Part shown: in pieces, positions 1-6,962 of the stretch
How positions within the stretch are numbered: position 1 is the first letter of the stretch
How the letters are laid out: each line of letters begins with the position of its first letter
Origin: RGIG1828 sp045592485
Lineage (GTDB): Bacteria; Bacillota; Clostridia; UMGS1810
Length of the DNA stretch: 8,349 nucleotides
Assembly (NCBI GenBank): GCA_045592485.1
Contig: JAZNUS010000009.1
Coordinates: 1 to 8,349 of the forward strand
Reading direction: 5' to 3'
The notes under the pieces: model-generated
What the model saw: only the letters and a program-made list of their open reading frames with translations
Told to the model about the DNA's origin: nothing
Databases searched by the model: none
Translations under genes and position numbers: made by a program

Positions 1-22
1 CCGAAAATGGCAGATATCAAAC

Positions 23-84
23 GGGCGATTCGTGAATCGCCCCTACAATGTCCTTGCGTCAATCAGCCCGATAAACCCCAATTT
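23..84 (-). repeat. Dispersed intergenic repeat with GC-rich hairpin
   Basis: A perfect 9-bp inverted repeat (GGGCGATTC at 23-31, GAATCGCCC at 34-42) with a 2-nt centre stands out from its AT-rich surroundings. Further right, on the minus strand, are the words AAATTGGGGTTTA (84-72) and GGGCTGAT (69-62). The same two words recur in the same order at 8211-8248 on the plus strand, so the block behaves as one copy of a multi-copy element. It lies 43 nt past the stop of the penicillin-binding protein gene and points the same way as that gene. No coding potential is visible. From memory, hairpins of this type are scattered between genes in many Clostridia genomes. The outer limits are not defined by the sequence. 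Confidence 0.65.
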
Positions 85-126
85 AAACTGTATTTATATA
101 ATTATATCACAATTGTTTTTTAATTT

Positions 127-1644
127 CTACTCTTTTAAGCAATTAATTTCATTTATTTTATCACAAATTTCTACAAAGGGCTCAACACAGCTTCCTGCTC
201 CGCTTTTGCCGTCCTCGCAAAGAATTGCCATTGCATACCTTGGGCTTTCATAAGGAAAAAAACCGCAAAACCAACCATGCTGGAGCAACTTACCCTCTTC
301 ATTTAACCACCCTGTTTCGGCAGTTCCGGTTTTCCCGGCAATGGCAACACTGCAAACCGATGCACCGCTTCCCGTACCTGAAAGCACACATTCTCTCATC
401 ATTTTTCCGATTTCAATTGCCGTAGATTCCTCCATAGCTTTTGTTTCATCACTGTCACAGGGAACAAAATTAATTTTACCATCCACAGTGCCAATCCCAT
501 TTATTAATCTGACATTTTTTCTTATTCCACCATTTGCAACAGTTGCCGTCATCACAGCACACTGAAGAGGCGTTATCATCACATCACCCTGACCGATGCT
601 GATGTTCATCAATTGTGAATTTGTGTAGGACTGTGCATGGGGCAATATGCCGGCTGCCTCCTCAGCAGCCAAGGCAAGATGTTTTCTGGCAAAACCAAGC
701 TTTTCTGCCATCTGACATATTTTTTCGCCCCCCGTAGAAATGCCTGCTTCGTAAAAAACACAGTTACAGGAAGCCGCAAAAGCCGATTTAAAATCCAACT
801 CTCCGTGGCCCCCCTCCTTGTGACATCTGAAAACCTGTTGATTTTCGTCCTTCAAAAAGCCTTCGCAAAAAAACATTTTATCAGTATTTTCAATGTTGTT
901 GTCAAGATATGCTCCGCCAACTGCAATTTTAAACACACTTCCTGCATTATATTCACATAGACATCTGTTAAGAAGAGGAGCGTCAGGACGACCAAAGAAG
1001 CTGTACGGATTGCCACGGTCAAAATCCGGTCTTGATGCCATTGCTATCACCTCAAAGGTTTTGGTGTCGAGAATCACAGCTGCCCCTTTGGCAATGCTTT
1101 TATCCATAACATCCTCAACAATTTTCTGCACCTTTGAATCCAGGGTAAGCCACACTCTGCCTGTTTTTCTTTCACTGTCTGAATCTGTTTGAATACTCGT
1201 ATCCTCAAAGGGACGCCCTATGGCATCTCCCTTGAAGGAAACAGCTATCTCGTCGTCTGATTTCAGATATTCGTTGCAAAGCTTTTCTATTCCGCACACA
1301 CCGTTTCCGTCGCTGTTTGTGTAACCGATAATATGTGATGCTATACTTCCTTCGCCGTATCTCGGTACAAAGGAAAAGCGGATTACACCCTCGTCACCGC
1401 TGGTGACTTCTCCATCCCTGGTGATACCATATGAGGCTTCCTCTGTGCCTGTAAGTGCAATACCATTTCTGTCATATATGTCGCCTCTGACTTTTCCCAC
1501 ACTGACAACATTGGTTTGCTGAAAATCAACGGCATCGGTATATTCGTCGTTTTTAAAAACCGAAATATACATAAGTCTCGCAGACAAAAATGATGAAATT
1601 ATAACAAATGCGCCTGCCAGAACCAGAAATCTTTTCATATTCAT
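127..1644 (-). CDS. Class B penicillin-binding protein (peptidoglycan D,D-transpeptidase), compact
   Basis: This is a membrane-anchored transpeptidase that would cross-link peptidoglycan stem peptides outside the cytoplasmic membrane. Residues 4-29 form one hydrophobic N-terminal segment with little before it, as in bitopic FtsI/SpoVD/PBP2-type proteins. RGDIYDRNG at 53-61 is the class B N-terminal signature, and a second conserved patch (SHIIGY...GVCGIE) lies at 103-120. The transpeptidase domain covers about 165-500. Its three active-site motifs are SVFK (236-239, catalytic Ser236), SCN (292-294) and KTGT (438-441). GQG at 351-353 is also typical. At 505 aa it is short for the class: no PASTA domains and a small N-terminal domain. 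It has about 18 cysteines, many for an exported enzyme. AAGGAG at 1658-1653, 8 nt before the ATG at 1644, supports the start. The family is secure, but division, elongation and sporulation roles cannot be told apart here. Confidence 0.93.
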   Translation of the reverse strand: MNMKRFLVLAGAFVIISSFLSARLMYISVFKNDEYTDAVDFQQTNVVSVGKVRGDIYDRNGIALTGTEEASYGITRDGEVTSGDEGVIRFSFVPRYGEGSIASHIIGYTNSDGNGVCGIEKLCNEYLKSDDEIAVSFKGDAIGRPFEDTSIQTDSDSERKTGRVWLTLDSKVQKIVEDVMDKSIAKGAAVILDTKTFEVIAMASRPDFDRGNPYSFFGRPDAPLLNRCLCEYNAGSVFKIAVGGAYLDNNIENTDKMFFCEGFLKDENQQVFRCHKEGGHGELDFKSAFAASCNCVFYEAGISTGGEKICQMAEKLGFARKHLALAAEEAAGILPHAQSYTNSQLMNISIGQGDVMITPLQCAVMTATVANGGIRKNVRLINGIGTVDGKINFVPCDSDETKAMEESTAIEIGKMMRECVLSGTGSGASVCSVAIAGKTGTAETGWLNEEGKLLQHGWFCGFFPYESPRYAMAILCEDGKSGAGSCVEPFVEICDKINEINCLKE

Positions 1645-1657
1645 TGGTTCATCTCCT

Positions 1658-1694
1658 TCATATTTTAACTTGTCCAGAATCCGTCAAAATATGA
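1658..1694 (-). promoter_or_regulatory. Leader hairpin abutting the PBP Shine-Dalgarno site
   Basis: On the minus strand the sequence at 1694-1683 pairs with 1669-1658. This gives a 12-bp stem with one G-U wobble around a 13-nt loop (1682-1670). The last stem base is also the first base of the AAGGAG ribosome binding site (1658-1653). The hairpin begins 2 nt after the preceding terminator stem ends. Its position suggests an effect on translation or RNA stability of the PBP message. It is AT-rich and the function is inferred only from position. Confidence 0.5.
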
Positions 1695-1696
1695 GA

Positions 1697-1733
1697 AAAG
1701 AGCCAAAAAACCACTTAGGCTTTTTGGCTCTTT
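1697..1733 (-). terminator. Hairpin terminator after the gltX-glnS-small-protein operon
   Basis: A perfect 13-bp inverted repeat, AAAGAGCCAAAAA (1697-1709) and TTTTTGGCTCTTT (1721-1733), surrounds an 11-nt loop. It starts 1 nt past the stop codon of the small protein gene. Read on the minus strand the stem is followed by TTTTCTCATATTTT, a broken U-rich tail. This fits intrinsic termination of the three-gene operon, perhaps incomplete, since the PBP gene downstream lacks an obvious promoter. Confidence 0.7.
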
Positions 1734-1734
1734 G

Positions 1735-1938
1735 TCAGTTTTGTTTTCTTACAACCTGATATTCATCATAGAACTTGTAATAAGGACAGCTTTCTCTGCT
1801 CTGATAGAGTCTTGTCATATCGTCCTCGTCCATGTTCATTATGCACACATATTCTTCCCAGTCTTCGTCGTAGTCATAGTATGCACAGGATTCACACTGT
1901 GAAGCTGTAATTTTTTTATTTGTTTCTTTTTTGTTCAT
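1735..1938 (-). CDS. Small acidic four-cysteine protein, DUF6472-like
   Basis: This 67-residue protein has no signal peptide or membrane segment, so it is presumably cytosolic. Cysteines at 15, 18, 32 and 51 (C-x2-C, C, C) could form a single metal-binding knuckle. The rest is rich in Asp, Glu and Tyr (for example YDYDEDWEEY at 21-30), and the tail is basic (VVRKQN). It resembles the small clostridial proteins grouped as DUF6472, recognised from memory; no function is established. Its ATG is 6 nt past the glnS stop and has no well-spaced Shine-Dalgarno. The nearest candidate, AAGGTG, is about 18 nt upstream inside glnS, which suggests translation coupled to glnS termination. It is the last gene before a terminator. 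The coding call is supported by the operon position and the spaced cysteines. The role is unknown. Confidence 0.8.
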   Translation of the reverse strand: MNKKETNKKITASQCESCAYYDYDEDWEEYVCIMNMDEDDMTRLYQSRESCPYYKFYDEYQVVRKQN

Positions 1939-1944
1939 AATTCA

Positions 1945-3603
1945 TTAATTTGTACTCACCTTGAAGGAATCCTTCAGGGTTGCGGTAAGGTTGAAGATAA
2001 TGTTATCATCGGTGGAATATTTGTCAACTGCAAAATATCCGTTTCTCATAAACTGGAAGCACTGACCAACCTTTGCACTTCTGAGATCAGCATCAATTTT
2101 GCAATCCTTTAAAACAACAAGTGATTCAGGATTGAGATTTTCAAGATATTCATCAACATCACCGGGGTTTGAAGTCAAAAACAGCTTGTCATACATATTA
2201 ACCGTTGCATTGAGACAGTTGTTTGCATCAACCCACTGAATTGTACCCTTAACCTTTCGTCCGTCGGGAGAGTTGCCCCCCTTGGATTCGGGATCATAGG
2301 TGCAGATAAGCTCTGTCACTTCTCCGTTTTCATCTTTAATGATATCAGACACCTTTATGAAATATGCACCTTTAAGTCTGACCTCGTTGTCTGGAGTGAG
2401 TCGCTTGTAGCCTTTAACAGGCACTTCCATAAAGTCATCCTTTTCAATGAATATGTTTTTAGAGAAGCTTATTTCCTTTGTTCCTGCATTTTCATCATTA
2501 GGATTGATTTCAACATTGAGAAGCTCGCTTTCTCCCTCGGGATAGTTTTCTATTGTGACCTTAAGGGGGTGAAGCACCGCCATTGCACGGGGAGCATTCT
2601 GATTGAGATTTTCTCTTACGCAATGCTCAAGCATCTGGAAATCAACAACACTGAAGGATTTTGCAACACCAATGCGCTCTGCAAAATCAAGAAGCGCCGC
2701 CGCAGGATAACCTCTTCTTCTCATTCCTGAAATTGTGGACATTCTCGGATCGTCCCATCCGTCAACAATTCCTTCCTTAACAAGCTTAAGACATTTTCTT
2801 TTGCTTGTGAGTGTGTTGGTGAGATTAAGTCTTGCAAATTCTATCTGACGGGAGGGAGTTTCAAAATCACATGCCTTAAGGAACCAGTCATACAGAGGTC
2901 TGTGATCTTCAAATTCAAGAGAGCAAAGGCTGTGAGTAACCCCTTCTGCAGTATCGGAAATGGGGTGTGCAAAATCATACATCGGATATACACACCATTT
3001 ATCGCCTGTGCGGTGATGGTAAGCATGAAGCACACGGTAGATAACCGGATCGCGCATATTGATGTTGCCTGCCGCCATATCAATTTTTGCTCTGAGAACC
3101 TTTTCACCATCGGCAAATTTGCCGTCGGTCATAGCCTGAAACAGCTCAAGGTTTTCTTCAACACTTCTGTTTCTGTAGGGGCTTTCCTTTCCGGGTTCGG
3201 TGAGGGTGCCGCGATACTGTCTGATTTCCTCAGCAGAAAGGTCATCAACATAGGCAAGACCTTTTTTGATAAGCTTTATTGCACAATCATAGATAATCGG
3301 GAAATAGTCTGATGCATAGTACACATTATCCCACTGAAAGCCCAGCCATTTTATGTCTTCCATGATGGAATCACAATATTCAACCTCTTCTTTTGTGGGA
3401 TTGGTGTCATCAAAACGGAGATTACAGGTTCCGTCAAATTTCTTTGCCATTGAAAAGTCAATGTTTATTGCCTTGACATGTCCTATGTGGAGATAGCCGT
3501 TGGGCTCGGGGGGGAATCGGGTCTGAACCTTATCATACACTCCCTCTGCCAGGTCTTTTGTTATGGCATCGTTAATAAAATTGGAAACGATATGTTCTTC
3601 CAT
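1945..3603 (-). CDS. glnS: Glutamine--tRNA ligase (GlnRS)
   Basis: A cytosolic class I aminoacyl-tRNA synthetase that joins glutamine to tRNA-Gln using ATP. Numbered from MEEH, PPEPNGYLHIGH at 31-42 carries the HIGH motif in its GlnRS-specific form. FDDTNP (64-69) follows, and LTSKRK (265-270) is the KMSKS equivalent. The C-terminal half (about 330-552) matches the two anticodon-binding beta-barrels. The length of 552 aa is close to E. coli GlnRS (about 554). I chose the start at 3603, not the in-frame ATG at 3633. AGGAAG (3616-3611) lies 7 nt upstream of 3603, family homology begins there, and 3633 would overlap gltX. It starts 19 nt after the gltX stop and ends 6 nt before the small cysteine protein. 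Its presence means the cell charges tRNA-Gln directly and does not depend only on the GatCAB transamidation route. Confidence 0.96.
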   Translation of the reverse strand: MEEHIVSNFINDAITKDLAEGVYDKVQTRFPPEPNGYLHIGHVKAINIDFSMAKKFDGTCNLRFDDTNPTKEEVEYCDSIMEDIKWLGFQWDNVYYASDYFPIIYDCAIKLIKKGLAYVDDLSAEEIRQYRGTLTEPGKESPYRNRSVEENLELFQAMTDGKFADGEKVLRAKIDMAAGNINMRDPVIYRVLHAYHHRTGDKWCVYPMYDFAHPISDTAEGVTHSLCSLEFEDHRPLYDWFLKACDFETPSRQIEFARLNLTNTLTSKRKCLKLVKEGIVDGWDDPRMSTISGMRRRGYPAAALLDFAERIGVAKSFSVVDFQMLEHCVRENLNQNAPRAMAVLHPLKVTIENYPEGESELLNVEINPNDENAGTKEISFSKNIFIEKDDFMEVPVKGYKRLTPDNEVRLKGAYFIKVSDIIKDENGEVTELICTYDPESKGGNSPDGRKVKGTIQWVDANNCLNATVNMYDKLFLTSNPGDVDEYLENLNPESLVVLKDCKIDADLRSAKVGQCFQFMRNGYFAVDKYSTDDNIIFNLTATLKDSFKVSTN

Positions 3604-3622
3604 TGTTATTCTTCCTTTCCTG

Positions 3623-5278
3623 TCAGATGGCAAGAGCTTTTAACGCTCTGTCAATTCTTTCAATAACTTTTTCTCTGCCCAGTGTTTTCATAATCGAACA
3701 AAGGTCGGGAGATTTTGTTCTTCCTGTTACGGCAACTCTGAGCACATTGCTCACATCACCCACATGACCTGGGTATGCTTCGGGATTTTTCTTGTATTCC
3801 TTCACTTCTCTTGCAAAGCCAATCTTTTCGGCAAGGTCTTTGAGAGTGTCGAACCACTGATTGTTGTCGGCATTTTCGTCATACATATCCTTGTAAAGCT
3901 CAAGAATCCTTCCGGCATCTTCTTTAGACACATTCTCAACTTCATCATAGTTGCCGTCGAAGAGCTCGTCAAACATAAATGAGAAGGCATTGCGCACTTC
4001 GTTCCATTTGCCGATGTCCTTACGGGGTTTGTCGGGATTGCGGTCAAAGCCGAACATTGCAACTGAAAAATCCTTGTCACGAGTAAGAAGAACATAAAGC
4101 TCTTCATCATATTTCTTTGCCCATTCAACTGCAAGCTCGTAAACCTTTTCGGAGGTGTAGGAAGCAATCTTGTTTTTACAAATATCATTTAATTTAACAA
4201 GGTCAAAAAGAGCTCCCGAGTTACTCATTTTATTCATTTCAAGCTTAAATTCAGACCAATGTGCAGTCTTGTTGGCTTTTCTGAAATCCTCAAAGGTGTA
4301 GTTTGCAAGATTCAGAAGATACTCTATAACGCCGTCTGCAGGATAGCCCTCTTCATCATAGTAGGTTACTGCAGCTTCGGGATCCTTACGCTTGGAAATT
4401 TTTCTCTTGCCGCCCTCGTCTTCTTTCATAATAGGAGCAATGTGGGCATATTTGGGAGCCTTTAAACCGAGCATATAGAACATCTGAAGATGTATCGGGA
4501 TTGAAGAAATCCACTCATCACCTCTGATAACATTTGTTGTACCCATGAGATAGTCGTCCACAACATGGGCAAAATGGTAGGTTGGAATCCCATCGGATTT
4601 TAATATTACCACATCAACAATATTTTCGGGCATTTCAATTTTTCCTCTTATGCCATCTTTAAAAGAAATTTTTCTATCCTCTGAGCCGGGCGATTTAAGT
4701 CTCATAACATAAGGAAGCCCCGCATCAATTTTTTCTTTTATTTCGTCAAAGGTAAGATCTCTGCACTTGGCAAATTTTCCCCAGTATCCGGGAAGAAGCT
4801 TTTCTGCCTCCTGAGCTTCTCTTATTGCAGAGAGCTCGTCCTCTGTGCAAAAGCAGGGGTATGCCATGCCTTTTTTTACAAGTTCCTTTGCAAAGCACTG
4901 ATAAATTTCAGCTCTTTCGCTTTGCTTGTAGGGACCATAGTCTCCGGTCTGAACATCGAAGCCTGTAAAGCCTTCGTCTATTTGTATTCCAAAGCCAAGA
5001 AGTCCCTCAAGGATTCTTTCAACTCCGTTTTCCACCTCGCGCTTTTTGTCGGTGTCTTCAATACGAAGAATGAATTTGCCGCCCGACTGATGGGCAATTC
5101 GTTCGGAAATAAGAGCGGCAAAAAGTCCGCCTATATGAAGAAATCCTGTGGGGCTCGGAGCAAAACGGGTTACCTTTGCTTCTTCGCCAAGGTTTCTTTT
5201 GGGGTATAAACTTTCATAATCTGCCGGTGTTTTTTCGATGTGAGAAAAAAGCAATTCGGCAAGCTTGTTATAATCCAT
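3623..5278 (-). CDS. gltX: Glutamate--tRNA ligase (GluRS), long clostridial type
   Basis: A cytosolic class I synthetase that charges tRNA-Glu with glutamate. RFAPSPTGFLHIGG at 38-51 is the GluRS form of the HIGH region. ILRIEDTD (70-77) and the ADGIPTYHFAHVVDD-type catalytic block (here SDGIPTYHF, 228-236) follow. KISKRKDP (293-300) is the KMSKS equivalent. Cysteines in PCFC (142 and 144) and KC (172) resemble the zinc site of some GluRS enzymes. The C-terminal anticodon-binding part ends with RVAVTGRTKSPDL and ERI-type helices. At 551 aa it exceeds the usual 470-490, partly through about 35 extra residues before the HIGH region; I recognise this form from other Clostridia. The start at 5278 has AAAGGA (5291-5286) 7 nt upstream. 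It is the first gene of the operon, with a consensus promoter 51 nt ahead of the start. The adjacent GlnRS suggests it need not misacylate tRNA-Gln, but specificity cannot be read here. Confidence 0.96.
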   Translation of the reverse strand: MDYNKLAELLFSHIEKTPADYESLYPKRNLGEEAKVTRFAPSPTGFLHIGGLFAALISERIAHQSGGKFILRIEDTDKKREVENGVERILEGLLGFGIQIDEGFTGFDVQTGDYGPYKQSERAEIYQCFAKELVKKGMAYPCFCTEDELSAIREAQEAEKLLPGYWGKFAKCRDLTFDEIKEKIDAGLPYVMRLKSPGSEDRKISFKDGIRGKIEMPENIVDVVILKSDGIPTYHFAHVVDDYLMGTTNVIRGDEWISSIPIHLQMFYMLGLKAPKYAHIAPIMKEDEGGKRKISKRKDPEAAVTYYDEEGYPADGVIEYLLNLANYTFEDFRKANKTAHWSEFKLEMNKMSNSGALFDLVKLNDICKNKIASYTSEKVYELAVEWAKKYDEELYVLLTRDKDFSVAMFGFDRNPDKPRKDIGKWNEVRNAFSFMFDELFDGNYDEVENVSKEDAGRILELYKDMYDENADNNQWFDTLKDLAEKIGFAREVKEYKKNPEAYPGHVGDVSNVLRVAVTGRTKSPDLCSIMKTLGREKVIERIDRALKALAI

Positions 5279-5292
5279 AGCAGTGTCCTTTC

Positions 5293-5311
5293 TTCGGGCA
5301 AACTACCCGAA
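5293..5311 (-). promoter_or_regulatory. Short hairpin in the gltX leader
   Basis: TTCGGG (5293-5298) and CCCGAA (5306-5311) form a 6-bp inverted repeat with a 7-nt loop. On the minus strand it ends 1 nt before the AAAGGA ribosome binding site of gltX. The leader from the predicted start site (about 5322) to the ATG is only about 44 nt, so this is the only notable structure in it. It could stabilise the message end or tune initiation. Confidence 0.45.
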
Positions 5312-5328
5312 TATATATAATCTGTTAT

Positions 5329-5357
5329 ATTATACTACATTATCAAGAATTTGTCAA
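5329..5357 (-). promoter_or_regulatory. SigA-type promoter of the gltX operon
   Basis: On the minus strand TTGACA (5357-5352) is followed by a 17-nt spacer and TATAAT (5334-5329). Both hexamers match consensus exactly at the ideal spacing. Transcription should start near 5322. No T-box or long leader intervenes. A strong unregulated-looking promoter suits synthetase genes. Confidence 0.88.
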
Positions 5358-5405
5358 AATTTTTTTGATTAAAAAATGTATATCCGTTTTTTCACAGCTT
5401 TCTTA

Positions 5406-5434
5406 TTGACAAGTGTGGTGACAAAAGATATAAT
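5406..5434 (+). promoter_or_regulatory. SigA-type promoter of the fucosidase gene
   Basis: TTGACA (5406-5411), a 17-nt spacer and TATAAT (5429-5434) make a full consensus promoter facing right. The start site should be near 5441, giving a leader of about 60 nt before the ATG at 5501. The two divergent -35 boxes (5357 and 5406) are 48 bp apart, with AT-rich DNA between. Confidence 0.88.
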
Positions 5435-5456
5435 ACAGTTGTATGTAAAACTAATA

Positions 5457-5478
5457 ATTATGGATTTTTATCCATAAT
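5457..5478 (+). promoter_or_regulatory. Palindromic candidate operator downstream of the fucosidase promoter
   Basis: ATTATGGAT (5457-5465) and ATCCATAAT (5470-5478) are a perfect 9-bp inverted repeat around TTTT. The site sits about 16-38 nt after the predicted transcription start and ends 10 nt before the AAGGAGG ribosome binding site (5489-5495). That is where a repressor could block an otherwise strong promoter. It could instead act as an RNA hairpin in the leader. No regulator gene is in the window to pair with it. Confidence 0.6.
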
Positions 5479-5500
5479 ATGACTACTCAAGGAGGATACT

Positions 5501-6817
5501 ATGTCAAGCTACAAACTCAAAAAAACAGACGGAGATACCTCATGGTTTGTCAATGACCGTTTCGGAATGTTTATTCACTTCGGTCTCTATTCCATGCCTG
5601 CCCGTCACGAATGGATAAAATCACTCGAAGAAATTCCCGAAGAAAAATATGAAAAATATTTCAAATATTTTAACCCCGACCTTTTTGATGCAAAGGAATG
5701 GGCAAGAAAAGCAAAAGCTGCAGGTATGAAATATGCTGTTCTTACCGCAAAGCATCACGAAGGCTTCTGCCTTTTCGATTCAAAGTACACCGATTACAAA
5801 TCTACAAACACTCCCTTTGGCAGAGACATCGTAAAAGAATATGTTGAAGCCTTCCGTGCCGAAGGTCTTAAAGTGGGTCTTTATTATTCTCTTATTGACT
5901 GGCACCACCCATTCTATCAAATTGATATGTTTCATCCCAGACGCGCAGATGCCGATGCCTACGAGCAGAATCTGAAGCGTGATATGAAGGTTTACAAAGA
6001 GTATCTTCATAATCAGGTCAGAGAAATTCTCACAAATTATGGTACAATCGATATTTTGTGGTTTGATTTTTCATATCCCGCAATAAACAAAATTTCAGAC
6101 AACTGGATAAACAGACTTGCCATATCCCGCTACAAAGAATGGATGAAGGGTACAGATAAAGAAACCTGGGATGCCGAAAACCTCATAAAGATGATTAGAG
6201 AAATTAATCCGGACATCATCATCAACAACCGTGCAAACATTGACCAGGACATTTTCACTCCCGAGCAGACTCTTACCACCGAATGGATGAAATATCCCGG
6301 CACAGACGAGCTTGCAGTGTGGGAATCATGCCACACATTCTCGGGTTCATGGGGCTATTTCAGAGATGAAATGAGCTGGAAAACTCCCGAAATGATGATT
6401 CGTACACTCTTAGACAGTGTTTCAAGAGGCGGAAACCTTATTATGAATGTTGGCCCCACTTCAAGAGGAAACTTTGACTACAGAGCCGACAACGCTCTCA
6501 AGGTGTTCGAAGAGTGGATGAAATTAAACGGAAGAAGCATTTACGGCTGCACCAAGGCAGAACCGGAATTTACAGCACCTAACGGTTGTCTTCTTACACA
6601 GTCAGAGGACGGCAAGAGACTTTATGTGCATCTTGTTGATTATCCTTATTCAGAGCTCATCATGGAAAACATCGCAGATAAGCTTGACTATGCTCAGCTT
6701 CTTCACGATGGTTCTGAAATCATCACCCACGACAGAGGCAACAACCGTCTTGCTTTTGACATTCCCGGAATCAAGCCCAATGCCACAATTTCTGTTCTTG
6801 AGTTATTCCTAGCCTGA
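5501..6817 (+). CDS. Alpha-L-fucosidase, glycoside hydrolase family 29
   Basis: A retaining exo-hydrolase that releases L-fucose from the non-reducing end of glycans. WFVNDRFGMFIHFGLYS (15-31) is the typical GH29 start of the (beta/alpha)-barrel. KHHEGFCLFDS (84-94) is the active-site His segment. DILWFDF (184-190) carries the expected nucleophile, Asp189. INNR (241-244), WESC (274-277, with Glu275 a possible but unproven acid/base) and SVSRGGNLIMNVGPTSRG (306-323) are further family blocks. Residues from about 350 to 438 fit a short C-terminal beta-sandwich. There is no signal peptide or anchor, so it is probably cytosolic. AAGGAGG at 5489-5495, 5 nt before the ATG, fixes the start. It precedes a GH88 gene on the same strand by 145 nt with no clear terminator between. 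The linkage it cleaves cannot be read from sequence. Confidence 0.94.
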   Translation: MSSYKLKKTDGDTSWFVNDRFGMFIHFGLYSMPARHEWIKSLEEIPEEKYEKYFKYFNPDLFDAKEWARKAKAAGMKYAVLTAKHHEGFCLFDSKYTDYKSTNTPFGRDIVKEYVEAFRAEGLKVGLYYSLIDWHHPFYQIDMFHPRRADADAYEQNLKRDMKVYKEYLHNQVREILTNYGTIDILWFDFSYPAINKISDNWINRLAISRYKEWMKGTDKETWDAENLIKMIREINPDIIINNRANIDQDIFTPEQTLTTEWMKYPGTDELAVWESCHTFSGSWGYFRDEMSWKTPEMMIRTLLDSVSRGGNLIMNVGPTSRGNFDYRADNALKVFEEWMKLNGRSIYGCTKAEPEFTAPNGCLLTQSEDGKRLYVHLVDYPYSELIMENIADKLDYAQLLHDGSEIITHDRGNNRLAFDIPGIKPNATISVLELFLA

Positions 6818-6902
6818 TTTTAAGATACAAAAATCGGAGTTCGGATACTGACTTAAAGTGAGTTAAAACGACATAAATTAAAAAACATGTCCTGTAAAAC
6901 AG

Positions 6903-6931
6903 TTGAATTTATTGACTTTTTAATATATACT
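6903..6931 (+). promoter_or_regulatory. Probable internal promoter for the GH88 gene
   Basis: TTGAAT (6903-6908), a 17-nt spacer and TATACT (6926-6931) are each one base from consensus at ideal spacing. The start would be near 6938, leaving about 25 nt to the ATG at 6963. A small inverted repeat CTGT-AAA-ACAG (6892-6902) touches the upstream edge of the -35 box. The GH88 gene may be transcribed both from here and by read-through from the fucosidase gene. Confidence 0.5.
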
Positions 6932-6962
6932 TATCTCAATACATTGAAAAGAGGTATAAAAA

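Noticed and set aside
1659..1687. TTGACG-17 nt-AATATG on the minus strand as a promoter for the PBP gene
   Set aside because: The -10 is poor and would put the start site inside or past the AAGGAG ribosome site (1658-1653), leaving no usable leader. The bases are better explained as arms of the leader hairpin.
2902..3312. A 136-codon plus-strand open frame opposite glnS
   Set aside because: It lies entirely antisense to conserved GlnRS motifs and has no ribosome site or recognisable domain.
3604..3633. Upstream ATG at 3633 as the glnS start
   Set aside because: It overlaps the end of gltX, adds ten residues not typical of GlnRS, and ignores the well-placed AGGAAG in front of the ATG at 3603.
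5279..5328. A T-box leader controlling the aminoacyl-tRNA synthetase operon
   Set aside because: The predicted leader is only about 44 nt and has a single 6-bp hairpin. There is no room for a specifier stem, T-box sequence or antiterminator.
6818..6900. A terminator between the fucosidase and GH88 genes
   Set aside because: The only pairings (GATTTT/AAAATC, ACTTAAAGT) are weak and AT-rich with no following T run, so read-through is likely.
6892..6905. A catabolite-response (cre) site near TGTAAAACAGTTGA before the GH88 promoter
   Set aside because: It lacks the central CG and several other consensus positions. Only the tiny CTGT/ACAG inverted repeat is real.
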